DNA from: Rhynchonema sp. JSB1_4
Lineage: Eukaryota > Nematoda > Chromadorea > Monhysterida > Xyalidae
Assembly: GCA_030248065.1 (NCBI GenBank)
Contig: JASAMV010006795.1
Location: 50,035 to 114,034, forward strand
DNA length: 64,000 nucleotides
Reading direction: 5' to 3'
Part shown: piece by piece, positions 25,901 to 35,376 of the stretch
Numbering within the stretch: position 1 is the stretch's first letter
Layout: every line of letters starts with the position of its first letter
Notes under the pieces: generated by a model
Databases searched by the model: none
What the model was told of the DNA's origin: nothing
The model's input: only the letters and a program-made list of their open reading frames with translations
Position numbers and translations under genes: made by a program

Positions 25901-26561
25901 GACCAAGTTTGACCGTTCATATTACAGGTACGCCTTCGAGCAAACGTTCCGATCACATTCCTCGCATCCATCTGTCGTTCGCCACATGCCTAGTGTCTCG
26001 ACTTAATGTTTCACAATCTGACACTTGTTGCACACAACTATTGCCCGCTGCACTGGGTTGTGCTTTCGCACAGCCGCCTTTACGCGCTGACTGTCTGAGA
26101 TTGGTTGATGTGCTCAGTGGCCTTGATGATCAGGCAGCACAACAGACAATCCCGGCTGAAAGAAGGATGCACGCTGTTGTCAAGGTTTGTGTAATCGGTT
26201 GTGTCTATTTCGTATGGCTGCACAAAAAAGCAGTATACACTTACGAGACGGGTTTTAATGCGCAAACAGTTCGGGACATGGCCCCGTATGACTGGCATTT
26301 GTACCACCAGAAACATGACGCCTAGTTCGTGCAGACATTGAGGTCCTTTTGTACTATACTCGTACTGCTTGTCTCCTTGACCTTCCCGATGTTTTCATAA
26401 CGGCTGCGTGAGCGTGACAAAATGCTTACCCATGGCACGACATTAAAAGAAAGTACGCCCATGTACTAGTCGCCCCAACCGAATTGCTACAACAGGTTTT
26501 TGGTTCTCTGACCGATCGCACATGTTTCCGATCCAGTTCTCTATCGTTTACTAAAAAATGA
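16936..26561 (+). CDS. mms22l: MMS22L-like replication-fork repair protein
   Basis: Nuclear partner of TONSL in homologous-recombination repair of stalled forks (known for MMS22L). Main exons: 16936-17158, 17360-17492, 17526-17819, (unresolved to) 18222, 18434-18530, 18615-18703, 18771-18945, 19592-19750, 19781-19876, 19975-20039, 20182-20455, 20733-20873, 21030-21164, about 21240-21390, 21813-22061, 22308-22541, 22787-23071, 23933-24096, 24168-24240, 24351-24408, to 24608, 24852-25023, 25590-25703, 25928-26184, 26496-26561. Most joins are phase-consistent; 17819-18222 and 24408-24470 are not resolved. Family-like blocks in order: ARVWVFVCWTLH...FTSENCW, EWNLAEWLLAYFA, CERSPRAMLKYLF, RHIRELLRFFIP, and SDLSWVANHPLLIVL near the C-terminus. 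Identification rests on remembered similarity to human MMS22L, not on a search. Confidence 0.72.
18969..19562. mobile_element. hAT-type MITE in MMS22L intron, CTGGTACCCTACCC words
   Basis: A 594-bp insertion 23 bp beyond a splice donor. The left end is CAGTGCTGTGGCTGTTGGGG and the right end is GCCGACTG. The 8-bp duplication is ATGGGTTG (18961-18968) against ATTGGTTG (19563-19570), 7 of 8 matching. Words like CTGGTACCCTACCCGCCC lie at both ends. It contains another insertion at 19257-19464. Confidence 0.72.
19257..19464. mobile_element. hAT-type element nested inside another hAT-type element
   Basis: About 208 bp, with right end AAAAATAAACCCTG and left end ATGGATTTTTTAACC. Flanks TACCTGCC (19249-19256) and CACCTGCC (19465-19472) match at 7 of 8. 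It is filled with the word AGCTACTAAATTT. The right end is the same as that of the element at 27482-27900. Confidence 0.6.
23104..23523. mobile_element. hAT-type MITE with GGATACCGGATACCC words
   Basis: A 420-bp element with ends CAGTGGTGTCGTTGGG and CCCAACGACACCACTG (perfect complements), flanked by perfect 8-bp copies ACTTAAAG at 23096-23103 and 23524-23531. Subterminal arrays repeat GGATACCGGATACCCAAAA. It lies in an MMS22L intron, abutting a TA-flanked MITE. Confidence 0.88.
23529..23791. mobile_element. TA-flanked foldback MITE
   Basis: About 263 bp with inverted arms of about 85 bp beginning AAGTGACTCTGCAATTGAAT, flanked by TA. The hAT-type element to its left used its terminal TTAAAG as part of the target site, so this one was there first. 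Confidence 0.72.
25124..25487. mobile_element. hAT-type MITE with GCAAGAAAGCTAGC words
   Basis: A 364-bp element with ends CAGTGATGTAGTTGG and CCAACTACATTACTG. The 8-bp duplication is GATACCAC (25116-25123) against GATGCCAC (25488-25495), 7 of 8. Both ends repeat GAGCAAGAAAGCTAGCTAGC. It sits in an MMS22L intron. Confidence 0.8.
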
Positions 26562-26702
26562 CGTCTCACAAATAGGCCGTCGATCGCTAGGCTTCTGATG
26601 TTGCCTCAGTTTGTTTGTTTTCTGGAAAGCACGTTTGTTGAATAAAATTCCCCAGCTATTTCGCTTGATGTTTGTTTTGGACATTGCGCCATTTATAGCA
26701 TC

Positions 26703-28602
26703 ATGTTTCATCTCGTTCTTGGATCGTTCCTGAACACAACTTCATTGAGCAAGTTGTATGGATCGTGGTGGTCAGATGTAATTGTAAACGATGAAATGGA
26801 GCCGCTCCGCGTGTCATTCGCCGTCTATCCACCGCTTACCTACTCGTGCGCTTATGACACGAACTTGACTGTGAGCCCAAAATGCCGTTACCCTGGAACA
26901 ATAGCTGAACCATTTGGGATGATTCTCCGTTTGGCGCACGTCGACTTCGTGCTTGTGCCACAGCCGTTCAATCTCAATCAAATATTGGAGTCAATCTACA
27001 ATGGTATCGTGGATACGGCGGTGCTGAATCTGACACCATTGAGCGATCGATTACTTCATTCGAAACCGAGCTACCCGATTCGATCCTGGGACGACTATCG
27101 GCATGTGCTCGGCACGGCACGACACACGCTGGATTTCAGTCACAGAGTGATCAGCTTCATTCACGTCTTCAATATCTGGGTGTGGCTGACCGCAGGGGGT
27201 ATACTTCTGCTGAGTCAGGCCTACCAAAGATGTGTGGAGCGTCTGTTGCCCAGCCGCAGGTCATTCCAGTCGCACGCTTTCCATCTCGTGCTGATGAGCT
27301 TTGCCATGCTGTTTGTCGGCGTGTTTCGCAATGGTCTGCTGGCGAATGTGATCATCGCCAAGCGCTTGTATCAATTCAAAGATTTTGACGAAATGCTAGA
27401 AAAAATTGATCGCGGCGAGATCACTGTCTTCGCGCGCACAGGCGCATGGATGCATGCGAGGGTATGTTATGGGCTTGGTTTCATGGGTTTTTAGACACTA
27501 CATTAGGTGTAATTTGCACCTATGTAAAAATTAGAGAGTCGGGTAAAAGTTGCACCTAGATTTTTGAACACCAAAGTGTTCGTTACTTGTGATTTTCGCC
27601 AGTTTTGTGGCTCAAACGTGCAAAAATTTCGCTGCGCGGCTTGTTCAGTCCTAAAAGCCTCTGCAGTCGAATTTGCAGCATGAAAACTAGCCTTTGTGGT
27701 CAGAAATCTGCCTATTTTGCGGTGTGTTTTCTTTATTGTGCCGTTTTCACCAAATAAAACTGCATGAAAACCAACGCGGAGCAAAAACAAAGAATTTTTG
27801 TTTTTGGCAAAAGTTGTGGTTGCACCTATTTCTAACTTGCACTAAAAGTCAGATTGCGCGGGGCAAGTTGTACATCGTCAATTTTGAAAAATAAACCCTG
27901 CTTGGCTTTAACACACTAGCTACAGTATAGTGATTTTAATTCAGGATGCACTGATCTCTGAAAATTCATCGCGTTGAAGATGAACGAATGTTTTATGCAG
28001 ACAGTTCTTGACTCGTAGATTGTGTTTGTTGCACTCAGAGCTATGAGCCAATATGGTGTGCAATTGCTGCAAGCATGCAAGTGCATCCCTGTTATACACA
28101 ATTCCAGGAACCCGATATGAAACGTTTCCGACGTGTTTTGGATATCAGGCCAATGCTGGACCCTCTCAACACATCCGACTTGTCCTCACGCATTGAATCA
28201 GGTGCAGCTGTGTACATTGCTTCGCAATCAAGTGTGCTCAGAGCGTACACACAATGGTGCGGCACGAGGCACATGCGTTTGGAGTCGCTCGGTCACGACA
28301 CCAACGGGTTCTTGTTCAACAAACGTGTTCCAGACGACGTGGTCAGTCGGATTGACGATGCGATCATTGCCGCTCAACGTCCTCTTCATTTGGTTAAGGA
28401 TCGATACATCAACTTTTTGAGCAGAAAATACAAGAATTGCACTGACAAGGACATCGGGAAATATATTGGCCATTCATCTCTGGGATTTGATAGTGTGATC
28501 GGAATTGGGCTTCTCAGTGCTCTCGGATTAATCTGTGCGTTGTTTGTGCTTGTCGGTGAATGTGTTCACAAGTTTATTCGCAAGCGTTCTGTCAGTAAAT
28601 GA
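26703..28602 (+). CDS. Divergent ionotropic glutamate receptor-like (IR-type) channel subunit
   Basis: Predicted plasma-membrane ligand-gated channel subunit of the nematode iGluR-like family. Two exons, 26703-27461 and 28108-28602, join in phase 0 to give 417 residues. Domain order: ligand-binding S1-like region (VSFAVYPPLTYSC, PFGMILRLAHVDFVLVPQP, about residues 40-130), a first membrane segment FNIWVWLTAGGILLLSQ, an M3-like HLVLMSFAMLFVGVFRNG, an S2-like lobe across the second exon, and a last membrane helix GIGLLSALGLICALFVLVGE. There is no large N-terminal domain and no canonical SYTANLAAF motif, so channel activity and glutamate binding are uncertain. The gene lies immediately after MMS22L on the same strand. 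Confidence 0.7.
27482..27900. mobile_element. hAT-type MITE in receptor intron, TTGCACCTA words
   Basis: A 419-bp element starting CATGGGTTTTTAG and ending AAAAATAAACCCTG. Flanks CTTGGTTT (27474-27481) and CTTGGCTT (27901-27908) match at 7 of 8. The word GTTGCACCTA occurs at both ends. The left end is 20 bp beyond the splice donor. Confidence 0.65.
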
Positions 28603-29223
28603 AATTTGTCGTGGTTTTTGCTGGTCCACTTTGAATTCATGCGTTTGAAACAAAAACGTTGCCGTTTGCTGTGTGCTGTTATCAGTCGGTGGGGCATGTA
28701 CAGAGCTGTTACAGGTGCTGTGCTGGCCAAGTTCGTACCTCGTAGTTTAGGCACCATATCACACAAGGTGTTGAGAACCATGTCACATCAAAAAATTCAA
28801 GTCACGCCGTTTGATGATTTGTAAGCCAAAGCGCATCAATCATTTCTAGATGGTATGCGTCCGAGTCAGCTGGGCAAACGGCTAGTTTTGACTGGTTTCG
28901 TTATAGTTTAGCAGCCATCCGTGAATCCTCAGGCAACTGACCAACTTTGTTATAACGTTGTGAAGACGCTATAGTTCGGGTGGCCGACAGTTTTTTCCAT
29001 TCCCATTGCAACCCTGACGTTGAACTTGACGGTGAACTCGTGAAAGTTCACCGTCATTTTACACGTGACGTTCAGTTTGACGGTGAACTTTGACGTTGAG
29101 CTTGACGGTGAGCTTGACTTTGTTTTCTGAATTCCACCCATTGTCCCGTCACTTTCCCGCTTCACGATTCAGGAAAAAAATTTGACCAATTCTCATAAAG
29201 TCATTGTGCAACCAATACACATA
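28603..29223. repeat. Repeat fragments: GACGGTGAACTT words and a truncated TA-MITE
   Basis: About 29000-29139 is a run of TTGACGGTGAACTT-like words ending in GAATTCCACC, related to the foldback at 10757-11281. From about 29140 to 29216 is only the right end of the TA-flanked MITE that is complete at 48894-49167 (shared CAGGAAAAAAATTTGACCAA). The rest shows no exon. Confidence 0.6.
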
Positions 29224-29859
29224 CAAGAAGAAAAATGCCTGCTGCGCGCGGCAAGAATCAGGATATGGTTCTCGGTATCCTGCTGGTCGCATATAAAACA
29301 CCTATACAAGATTGTTTACTCCCCAAAGTAAAAAGATATCAGTGATTACGCACAGGAGCAAAAGGCGACTAAAAACATCACCGAAACAGAAGAAAAGATT
29401 ATTTGCCAAAAAATGAACAGGATTTAGAAAGAGGCATTGCATTCCATTTGAAAAGTGAATTAAAAAGCGATACGCCATCAGGGAACCATATTGCGGCCAA
29501 TAGCGCAATGAGGCGACGACGGCAAGCTGTCACAGGTTCGTCTCGTACTAAAGGCATAAAGAGTGGGTAAAACGATTATGCGTTGGCCGCAATATGGTTC
29601 CTTGATGGCGCATCACTTTTTAATTCACTTTTCAAATGGAATGCAATGCCTCTTTCTAAATCCTGTTCATTTTTTGGCAAATAATCTTTTCTTCTGTTTC
29701 GGTGATGTTTTTAGTCGCCTTTTGCTCCTGTGCGTAATCACTGATATCTTTTTACTTTGGGGAGTAAACAATCTTGTATAGGTGTTTTATATGCGACCAG
29801 CAGGATACCGAGAACCATATCCTGATTCTTGCCGCGCGCAGCAGGCATTTTTCTTCTTG
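29224..29859. mobile_element. Large TA-flanked foldback, arms about 280 bp
   Basis: The left arm (29224 to about 29508) and right arm (about 29573 to 29859) are close complements, with ends CAAGAAGAAAAATGCC and GGCATTTTTCTTCTTG, a spacer of about 65 bp, and TA on each side. The open frames in both arms are mirror images of the same sequence and not genes. Confidence 0.8.
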
Positions 29860-30044
29860 TATTTTTGTTTTATATCGAGTAAGCGCATTTTCTCATTCGG
29901 TGGACGGAAAATGCATACTGTATGATCACACTGATAATTCGTTCACTATACAGAGGAATTCACTTTGTAGAGGTTCACCTTGTGGTGGTTTTACTGTATT
30001 CATGTTACTGTTTCACACCTCAATCAAGTCAGAGCTAAAAAAGC

Positions 30045-31175
30045 GATGTCACCATCGGTTCCCCGACCCCAGAAACATAAACAGCTGACACATTATTGGA
30101 GATCAGATCACTATTACACTATTTATTCGCATTGATCAATACTGAGTTCCGGTTCTAGTTCCGTTTCTGGCTCCCAAAAGTTTCAGATTTAAAAACCAAT
30201 GCCACCGTTGGGTTTCTCGACCCCGAAAACCTATATACCGCACGGACTGTCGTTATGATCAGGCCAGTATCGTGCGACTTATTTGCATGGATAAATACGA
30301 GTTCCGGTTCCAGTTTCGGTTCTGGCTCCGGGGAGCTCCGGATTCAAAAACTAATGTCGCCATTGTATTTCTCGACCCCGAAAGCCTATATATCGCCCCC
30401 ACTTTCTTCATTATTAGGGCACCATTGTGTTGTTTATTCACGCGAATCAGTTTTGAGTTCCGGTTCTAGTTCCGGTTCTGGCTCCAAAAAGATCCGGATT
30501 TAAAAACCAATGACACCATTAGATTTCTCGACCCCGAAAACCTATATACCGCACGCACTGTCTTTATGATCAGACCAGTATTGTGCGACTTATTTGCTTG
30601 ATAAATACTGAGTTCCGGTTCCAGTTCCGGTTCTGGCTCCGAAGGGCTTCGGATTCAAAAACCAATGTCACCATTAGATTTCTCGACCCTGCAAACCTAT
30701 GTTCCGCACCCACTGGCTTCATGATCAGAGCAGTATTGTGCGGCTTAACTGCATTGCTAAATATTGAGTTCCGGTTCCAGTTCCGGTTCTGGCTCCGAAG
30801 AGCTCCGGATTCAAAAGCCAATGTCACCATTAGATTTCTCGACCCCGAAAACCTATATACCGCACGCACTGTCTTTATGATTAGACCAGTATTGTGCGAC
30901 TTATTTGCATGGCTAAATATTGAGTTCCGGTTCCAGTTCCAGTTCTGGTACCGAAGAGCTCCGGATTGAAAAGCAAATGTCACCATTAGACTTCTCGACC
31001 CCGAAAACCTATATACCGCACACACTGTCTTTATGACCAGACCAGTATTGTGCGACTTATTTGCATGGCTAAATGCTGAGTTCCGGTTCCAGTTCCGGTT
31101 CTGGCTCCGAAAAGAACTGGATCCAAAAACCAATGTCACCACCGAGTTTCTCGACCTTCAAAACCCCCGGTACCG
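30045..31175. repeat. Satellite array, about 156-bp monomer, seven copies
   Basis: The anchor GAGTTCCGGTTC recurs at about 30139, 30298, 30456, 30610, 30767, 30920 and 31077, a period of 154-160 bp. Each monomer also contains TATACCGCACGCACTGTC-like and TCTCGACCCCGAAAACC-like words and an internal TTCCGGTTCCAG doublet. Outer monomers are more diverged than inner ones. Open frames through it are products of the repeat. Confidence 0.88.
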
Positions 31176-31227
31176 CGGCAGATTTCTCGTCCGATGCATC
31201 CCTGAGTTTTGGACGAACATTTTGCCG

Positions 31228-31234
31228 GAAAAAA

Positions 31235-31266
<32 letters not shown>

Positions 31267-31280
31267 AGAAGAAGAAGAAC
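31228..31280. repeat. (GAAA)n/(GAA)n microsatellite
   Basis: A run of GAAA units passing into GAA units immediately beyond the satellite array. Confidence 0.9.
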
Positions 31281-31546
31281 GTTTTTGCACTTTTTGAGAG
31301 GCGTTGGGTACCGTAACTCCACGACGCCGGTACCGATCAACGTCAAATTTTGAACGCAGATGTAGGGTGGCCTAAGGCACCTTGTGGTTAAATGTTGAAA
31401 CCATCGGTGCTTTGTTCGTTGTGGAATTACTGGCCAGTGAAAATTTTTTCTGCCGGCACTAACTCCGGACAACCATATGGGACATGCGCTACCGCGCATG
31501 CCCCGACAAGCACAGCACACAGTACTCTGGATTTTGAATTCTGCAG

Positions 31547-31810
31547 GCACTCGAGTGTGTGTGTGCCAAACCGAGCATAGTGTCCAAATGCGTGTCAAAC
31601 ATTCGTGTCGTGTTCGAGTCCCTGTGCGATCGCTGGCCGGATATCGCCGATCAATTACGATCACAAATCGATAATCTGGGTGCACGCATCGAGGCCAGTG
31701 CCGGCACCGGGGTCAATCCTGCCGTCAGGTTGGACAGTATGATTTTGCACGGAGCATTATTTTTGACCGGTTACTTTTTCGCCGGTCTCATTGTTGATAA
31801 AAGACGATAG
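31547..31810 (+). CDS. Terminal exon of an unrecognised single-pass membrane protein
   Basis: I do not recognise it. It begins after a TTCTGCAG acceptor and runs open for 87 residues to a stop. It has an acidic/polar helix-like part (SLCDRWPDIADQLRSQIDNL), then one C-terminal membrane segment (ILHGALFLTGYFFAGLIV) and a short DKRR tail. Upstream exons were not found; the satellite array and microsatellite lie just before it. The composition looks coding, but the gene is incomplete. Confidence 0.4.
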   Translation, partial: ALECVCAKPSIVSKCVSNIRVVFESLCDRWPDIADQLRSQIDNLGARIEASAGTGVNPAVRLDSMILHGALFLTGYFFAGLIVDKRR

Positions 31811-32328
31811 TGAACCATCCATTCTGTTTTGCAGGCAACAATTCCAGGCTCGAAGTTAATGAATATGTGCATATGGTTACGGGTATTATATGATGACCCG
31901 CTCATGTGGATGAGTGGTTATTTTCAACTCTATACGTTATTTTATTTGAGCCATGTCATACATGTACGTATCACCGTTGAACAATGAGCATAAAACGTCC
32001 TTAATAATTTATTATTTGCTAAAATCACGAGATGAAAACAAATGGCCTCGGACAATCACAAAAAAACAGGCTTTAATAAATTCAGTTGACACGAATTGAA
32101 AGCACATTGTCACATTGCACAACAATTTTTGCCCTCTCAAAAACACCCAAAAACAAATGAGATCAGGAGAAATAGAAAGTTCGCTCAAGTTTAACGCAAT
32201 TAACGCAATCCAACAGTATGCAGCAACTGATGACCACGTAACAGCCTAACTGACCCAAACTCTAATGTGTATGTATGTAGGTCCCCGACATAACAATTGT
32301 TTGAAATTATTGAACAATGTAAAACTTT
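31811..32328. other. Intergenic AT-rich spacer
   Basis: No exon or structured repeat seen. Confidence 0.4.
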
Positions 32329-34450
32329 CTACACAAAATTTTGGTGACTGATCCAGGAAGTTTTCAAACCATAGAAATCGAAACAGGCTCGGTGAACATA
32401 GGCGTATTCCTGAAAACATGGGAGGATCAAGCTTTGTCAAACCTGAACCTATTCATGTGCGTACCTGGCAATGCAGTCCACATTTGTGGTTAGGCGATGC
32501 AGAGATCATCTCAAATCCACCTGCTTCGATCTGTTTGAGCAAGTCAACGAATTGATTGGGTCTGAAAAGAGAATTTAGAAAATGCAATCAATCCAGGATC
32601 ATCTTTTTCAGTTTTACAACGCTCTAGCTTGATGACGAAACGTACGCATATCCCTTTTCGCAGTGAACCTCAATCATCAACTGACACACCGTTGTCGCAC
32701 CGTCTGCTATCGATTTGAGCACATCCGGTATCACCTTGAAACATCATGTCGGATCAAGCATATATTTCGAGCTTTATGTGCCCATGTGATCAATCACACC
32801 ACGTTTGACCATCTGCTTTTCATACATTTACAATAGCTAATGTTAGGATTCTGGTGCAACATTAACGTGCGCAATACACCCATCTCTAAAACTTGAAACC
32901 GGAAAAGCAGCTTCGTATTCTTTCTACATACCTTGTATTCCCAGGTTTCAATGTCCATTTTAAGGAAATCAATTCGTTTGTGATTGTGACTGGCCGCAAA
33001 ACTGTTGAATGAGACTGCTTCGTCTGGCTTTTCCTGACCGACGTTCACCACACGTAATGGATTAAACGCAACCCTGCGTTTTGAATTATTTGATATTGGT
33101 CGCACAATGACCATATAAGAATTTATCAAATCAATCCTGATTTTCAAGTTCGGTCATTCTTAACCACTGTGCTATTTGTGATTCTGACAAAACATTTTCA
33201 GCTAAAAATAATCTAGCAGATCAACCACGTTGCCGCAGGTCTGAAACATTCTCTTTACCACGTGTTTTGTGTGTGATCGCGCAACGCAACGTCATTGCCC
33301 CGTCACTAGCCTGCTTTGCGATTCAGGAAAAAAATTTGACCAATTCTTATTAAAGGGGAAATTGCACATTCCTTTTCGCCCTTCAAACTTTACGAGGGCT
33401 TAGATAACAGTTTGGACATCACAAAAGTCAAATCACATGTTGTCAATTCTCAAACGTGCAACCACAAGATGCAAATAAAGAGGAACCGCCGGGAAGAAAA
33501 TTTGCCGCGGGCCGGCCGAATGTTTACCTGCACATTCAGGGTTTCAAATGGTCTCGACGCGATCTGCTAATGTTTGCGTCAGAACAAAATGTTCCATGGT
33601 GCACCAGCCAACTTGCCACATCTCACAAAAGAAATTTCGAAAATTTTCGTCATTCTCTTTCATTGCGTGCGGCATCACCCGTGCCACCAGCGTGGCGAGC
33701 GGGCTGAAACATTTTGTTCTAACGCAAACATTAGCAGATCGCGTCGAGACCATTTGAAACCCTGAATGTGCAGGTAGAAATTCGGCCGGTCCGCGGCAAA
33801 GTTTCTTCCCGGCGGTTCCTTTTGAACTGCATCTCATGGATGCATCTTAGCAAATTCATACTTAATAATTTGAGTTTTGTGATGCCCAGACTGCACTCTA
33901 AGCACTTGCAAAGTTTGAAGGACGATTAGGAATGTGCAATTTCCCCTTTAAGTCATTGTGCGACCAATACCTGGTTTATGTTTTATGCTCTTTGCTCCCT
34001 TTATTATCTAAACGTTAAATTTGTTACAGAAGCAAACTCACTTCTTCCCTTTGAACCGATGAAACAGCGATGCGTAGTTTTTGTACGGGTCCAGTGCGTA
34101 AACCTGAAATGGTAAAAAAATCTGCTGGGAAATGCTCTAGCATTATTCGCTTTGAAAATTGAAAGTTGCCAATTTCGTTTTCACAGGCACTGCGTGAATA
34201 CACCGATCTGGTACAACGCGTAACCCAACAAAAGCAAAAAACATCTATCTTGTTATCCTTAGTGCAGCCAAACCTGACAATCAGGCAATATCTGGTTGAA
34301 CGATTCCTCCCAACTGACATCACCGCCCACACCGAATGAATACGCCACACAGTTTTGCACCGTTTTGGCCCTCCAGGGGGCGCACATCCATTTACCCCCG
34401 TCCAGGACTCCGCCCACGTGAACAGCAAACGGACACTGAATGGTCGGGGC
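32329..34450 (-). CDS. Second FkbM/METTL-type methyltransferase, N-terminal exons unresolved
   Basis: SAM-dependent methyltransferase of the nematode Methyltransf_21-like type. Exons 34450-34274, 34103-34042, 33073-32932, 32734-32646, 32561-32465 and 32409-32329 join in phase (215 residues). Motifs: CPFAVHVGGVLDGGKWMC near the start, VYALDPY (SAM acidic strand), RIDFLKMDIETWEYK (catalytic-fold strand with the D-I-E motif), VCQLMIEVH and EYAYVHRACFDFYG at the C-terminus. The exon before 34450 is missing. A frame opening at 35267 ends in a membrane-anchor-like segment (VVRVAAVTLFLWSLYFG) and may be the start, with a possible middle exon around 34730-34870; neither join was proven. The intron 34041-33074 is nearly filled by a nested MITE pair. 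Confidence 0.72.
33096..33967. mobile_element. TA-flanked MITE family A, copy interrupted by another MITE
   Basis: Ends TTGGTCGCACAATGACC and, inverted, TTGGTCGCACAATGAC, with TA on each side. Without its inner insertion it matches the intact copy at 48894-49167 along its length. Its left boundary is 22 bp from the splice acceptor of a methyltransferase exon. Confidence 0.85.
33353..33948. mobile_element. TA-flanked foldback MITE family B nested in family A
   Basis: A 596-bp element with ends AAGGGGAAATTGCACATTCC and its exact complement, with TA on each side. Inner inverted arms of over 100 bp centre near 33620. Removing it and one TA restores the family A sequence with a single mismatch. 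Confidence 0.85.
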
Positions 34451-35376
34451 CTGCAAGCTCAAAGTTGAGCACACAATTTTTGCTGCCTATTACATACCAC
34501 TGGAAAATGCCAAATAACTTCCCTGAGAGCTTACAGGGATTCACTTCGGATTTGAGATTTCAGGAACAAAATTCCCAAATATGTAAGCTCTTACTATCTG
34601 CAAGCATATGAAGCATATGAAACATTTGGGGATTTAGTGTCGGAAAAACTTCCGAATTAGTCCCCAGTGGCAGCTTTTCGGGGGAGGGGGACCAACTTGG
34701 TATTCCCCGGTACTGTACAAACCAAGATTATAGTTCGTATAGTTTCTGTTTTCCTTCGATCCGTTCATTGCTCTCGAATCCGTTCCAAACAGAGCCCCAG
34801 CTATAAGTGCCATCCACCCCCGATCATTGGCAACCTCACTCTCGATTGCAAGTAACAATCGAGAACGGGTAGTAAACATGATATTCACTATGCTTCGTCA
34901 CTTCACCTTGAAGTTTTGTTTTATTGATTGATTTTTAGTTGCTTTTGTTTTTACCTTTTTCTGCACAAGGATACGTAATATTTTTGGTGTCACGCTTTCT
35001 TCAGTTGCAGTGACACAAAGAGTCCTAAACGGATCGAATACCACCCCTTTCGCTGCCTTGCTTTCAGTTTACAGTTATTATGCCAAAATACAAAGACCAC
35101 AAAAAGAGCGTCACTGCAGCCACACGTACCACTTTGACAACCATGTTCAGCATACTTTCCTGAGCAACACTTCGTCGTTCGGACGCGCGTCTCTCGAAGA
35201 CAGCCCGCAGCTGAATGCTGTCTTCATCTTGCGCATCGCTGTCCCCTGTTGATTGACCCTGAAGCATTTAGCCAAATAGGCGCTTGTACATATGTACATA
35301 AGTGGAGATGGTCTTCTGAAAAATCAATCTAGTCCACCGCAAGGAAGGGGCTGCTCTAAAACAACTAATCGCTAGG
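34451..35376. other. Possible 5' exons of the methyltransferase gene
   Basis: On the minus strand, a frame from 35267 carries a polar start, an RRASERRS stretch and a single hydrophobic segment. Another frame near 34855-34720 reads RLLLAIESEVANDRGWMALI. Both could belong to the gene ending at 32329. I could not settle donors and acceptors in phase. Confidence 0.3.

Noticed and set aside
29302..29781. Two similar 68-72 residue frames on opposite strands
   Set aside because: They are the same sequence read in the two arms of a foldback; no splice or family support.
30570..31142. Long open frames (up to 190 residues) on both strands
   Set aside because: They are generated by the 156-bp satellite, whose length and composition keep frames open; the translations are themselves tandem repeats.
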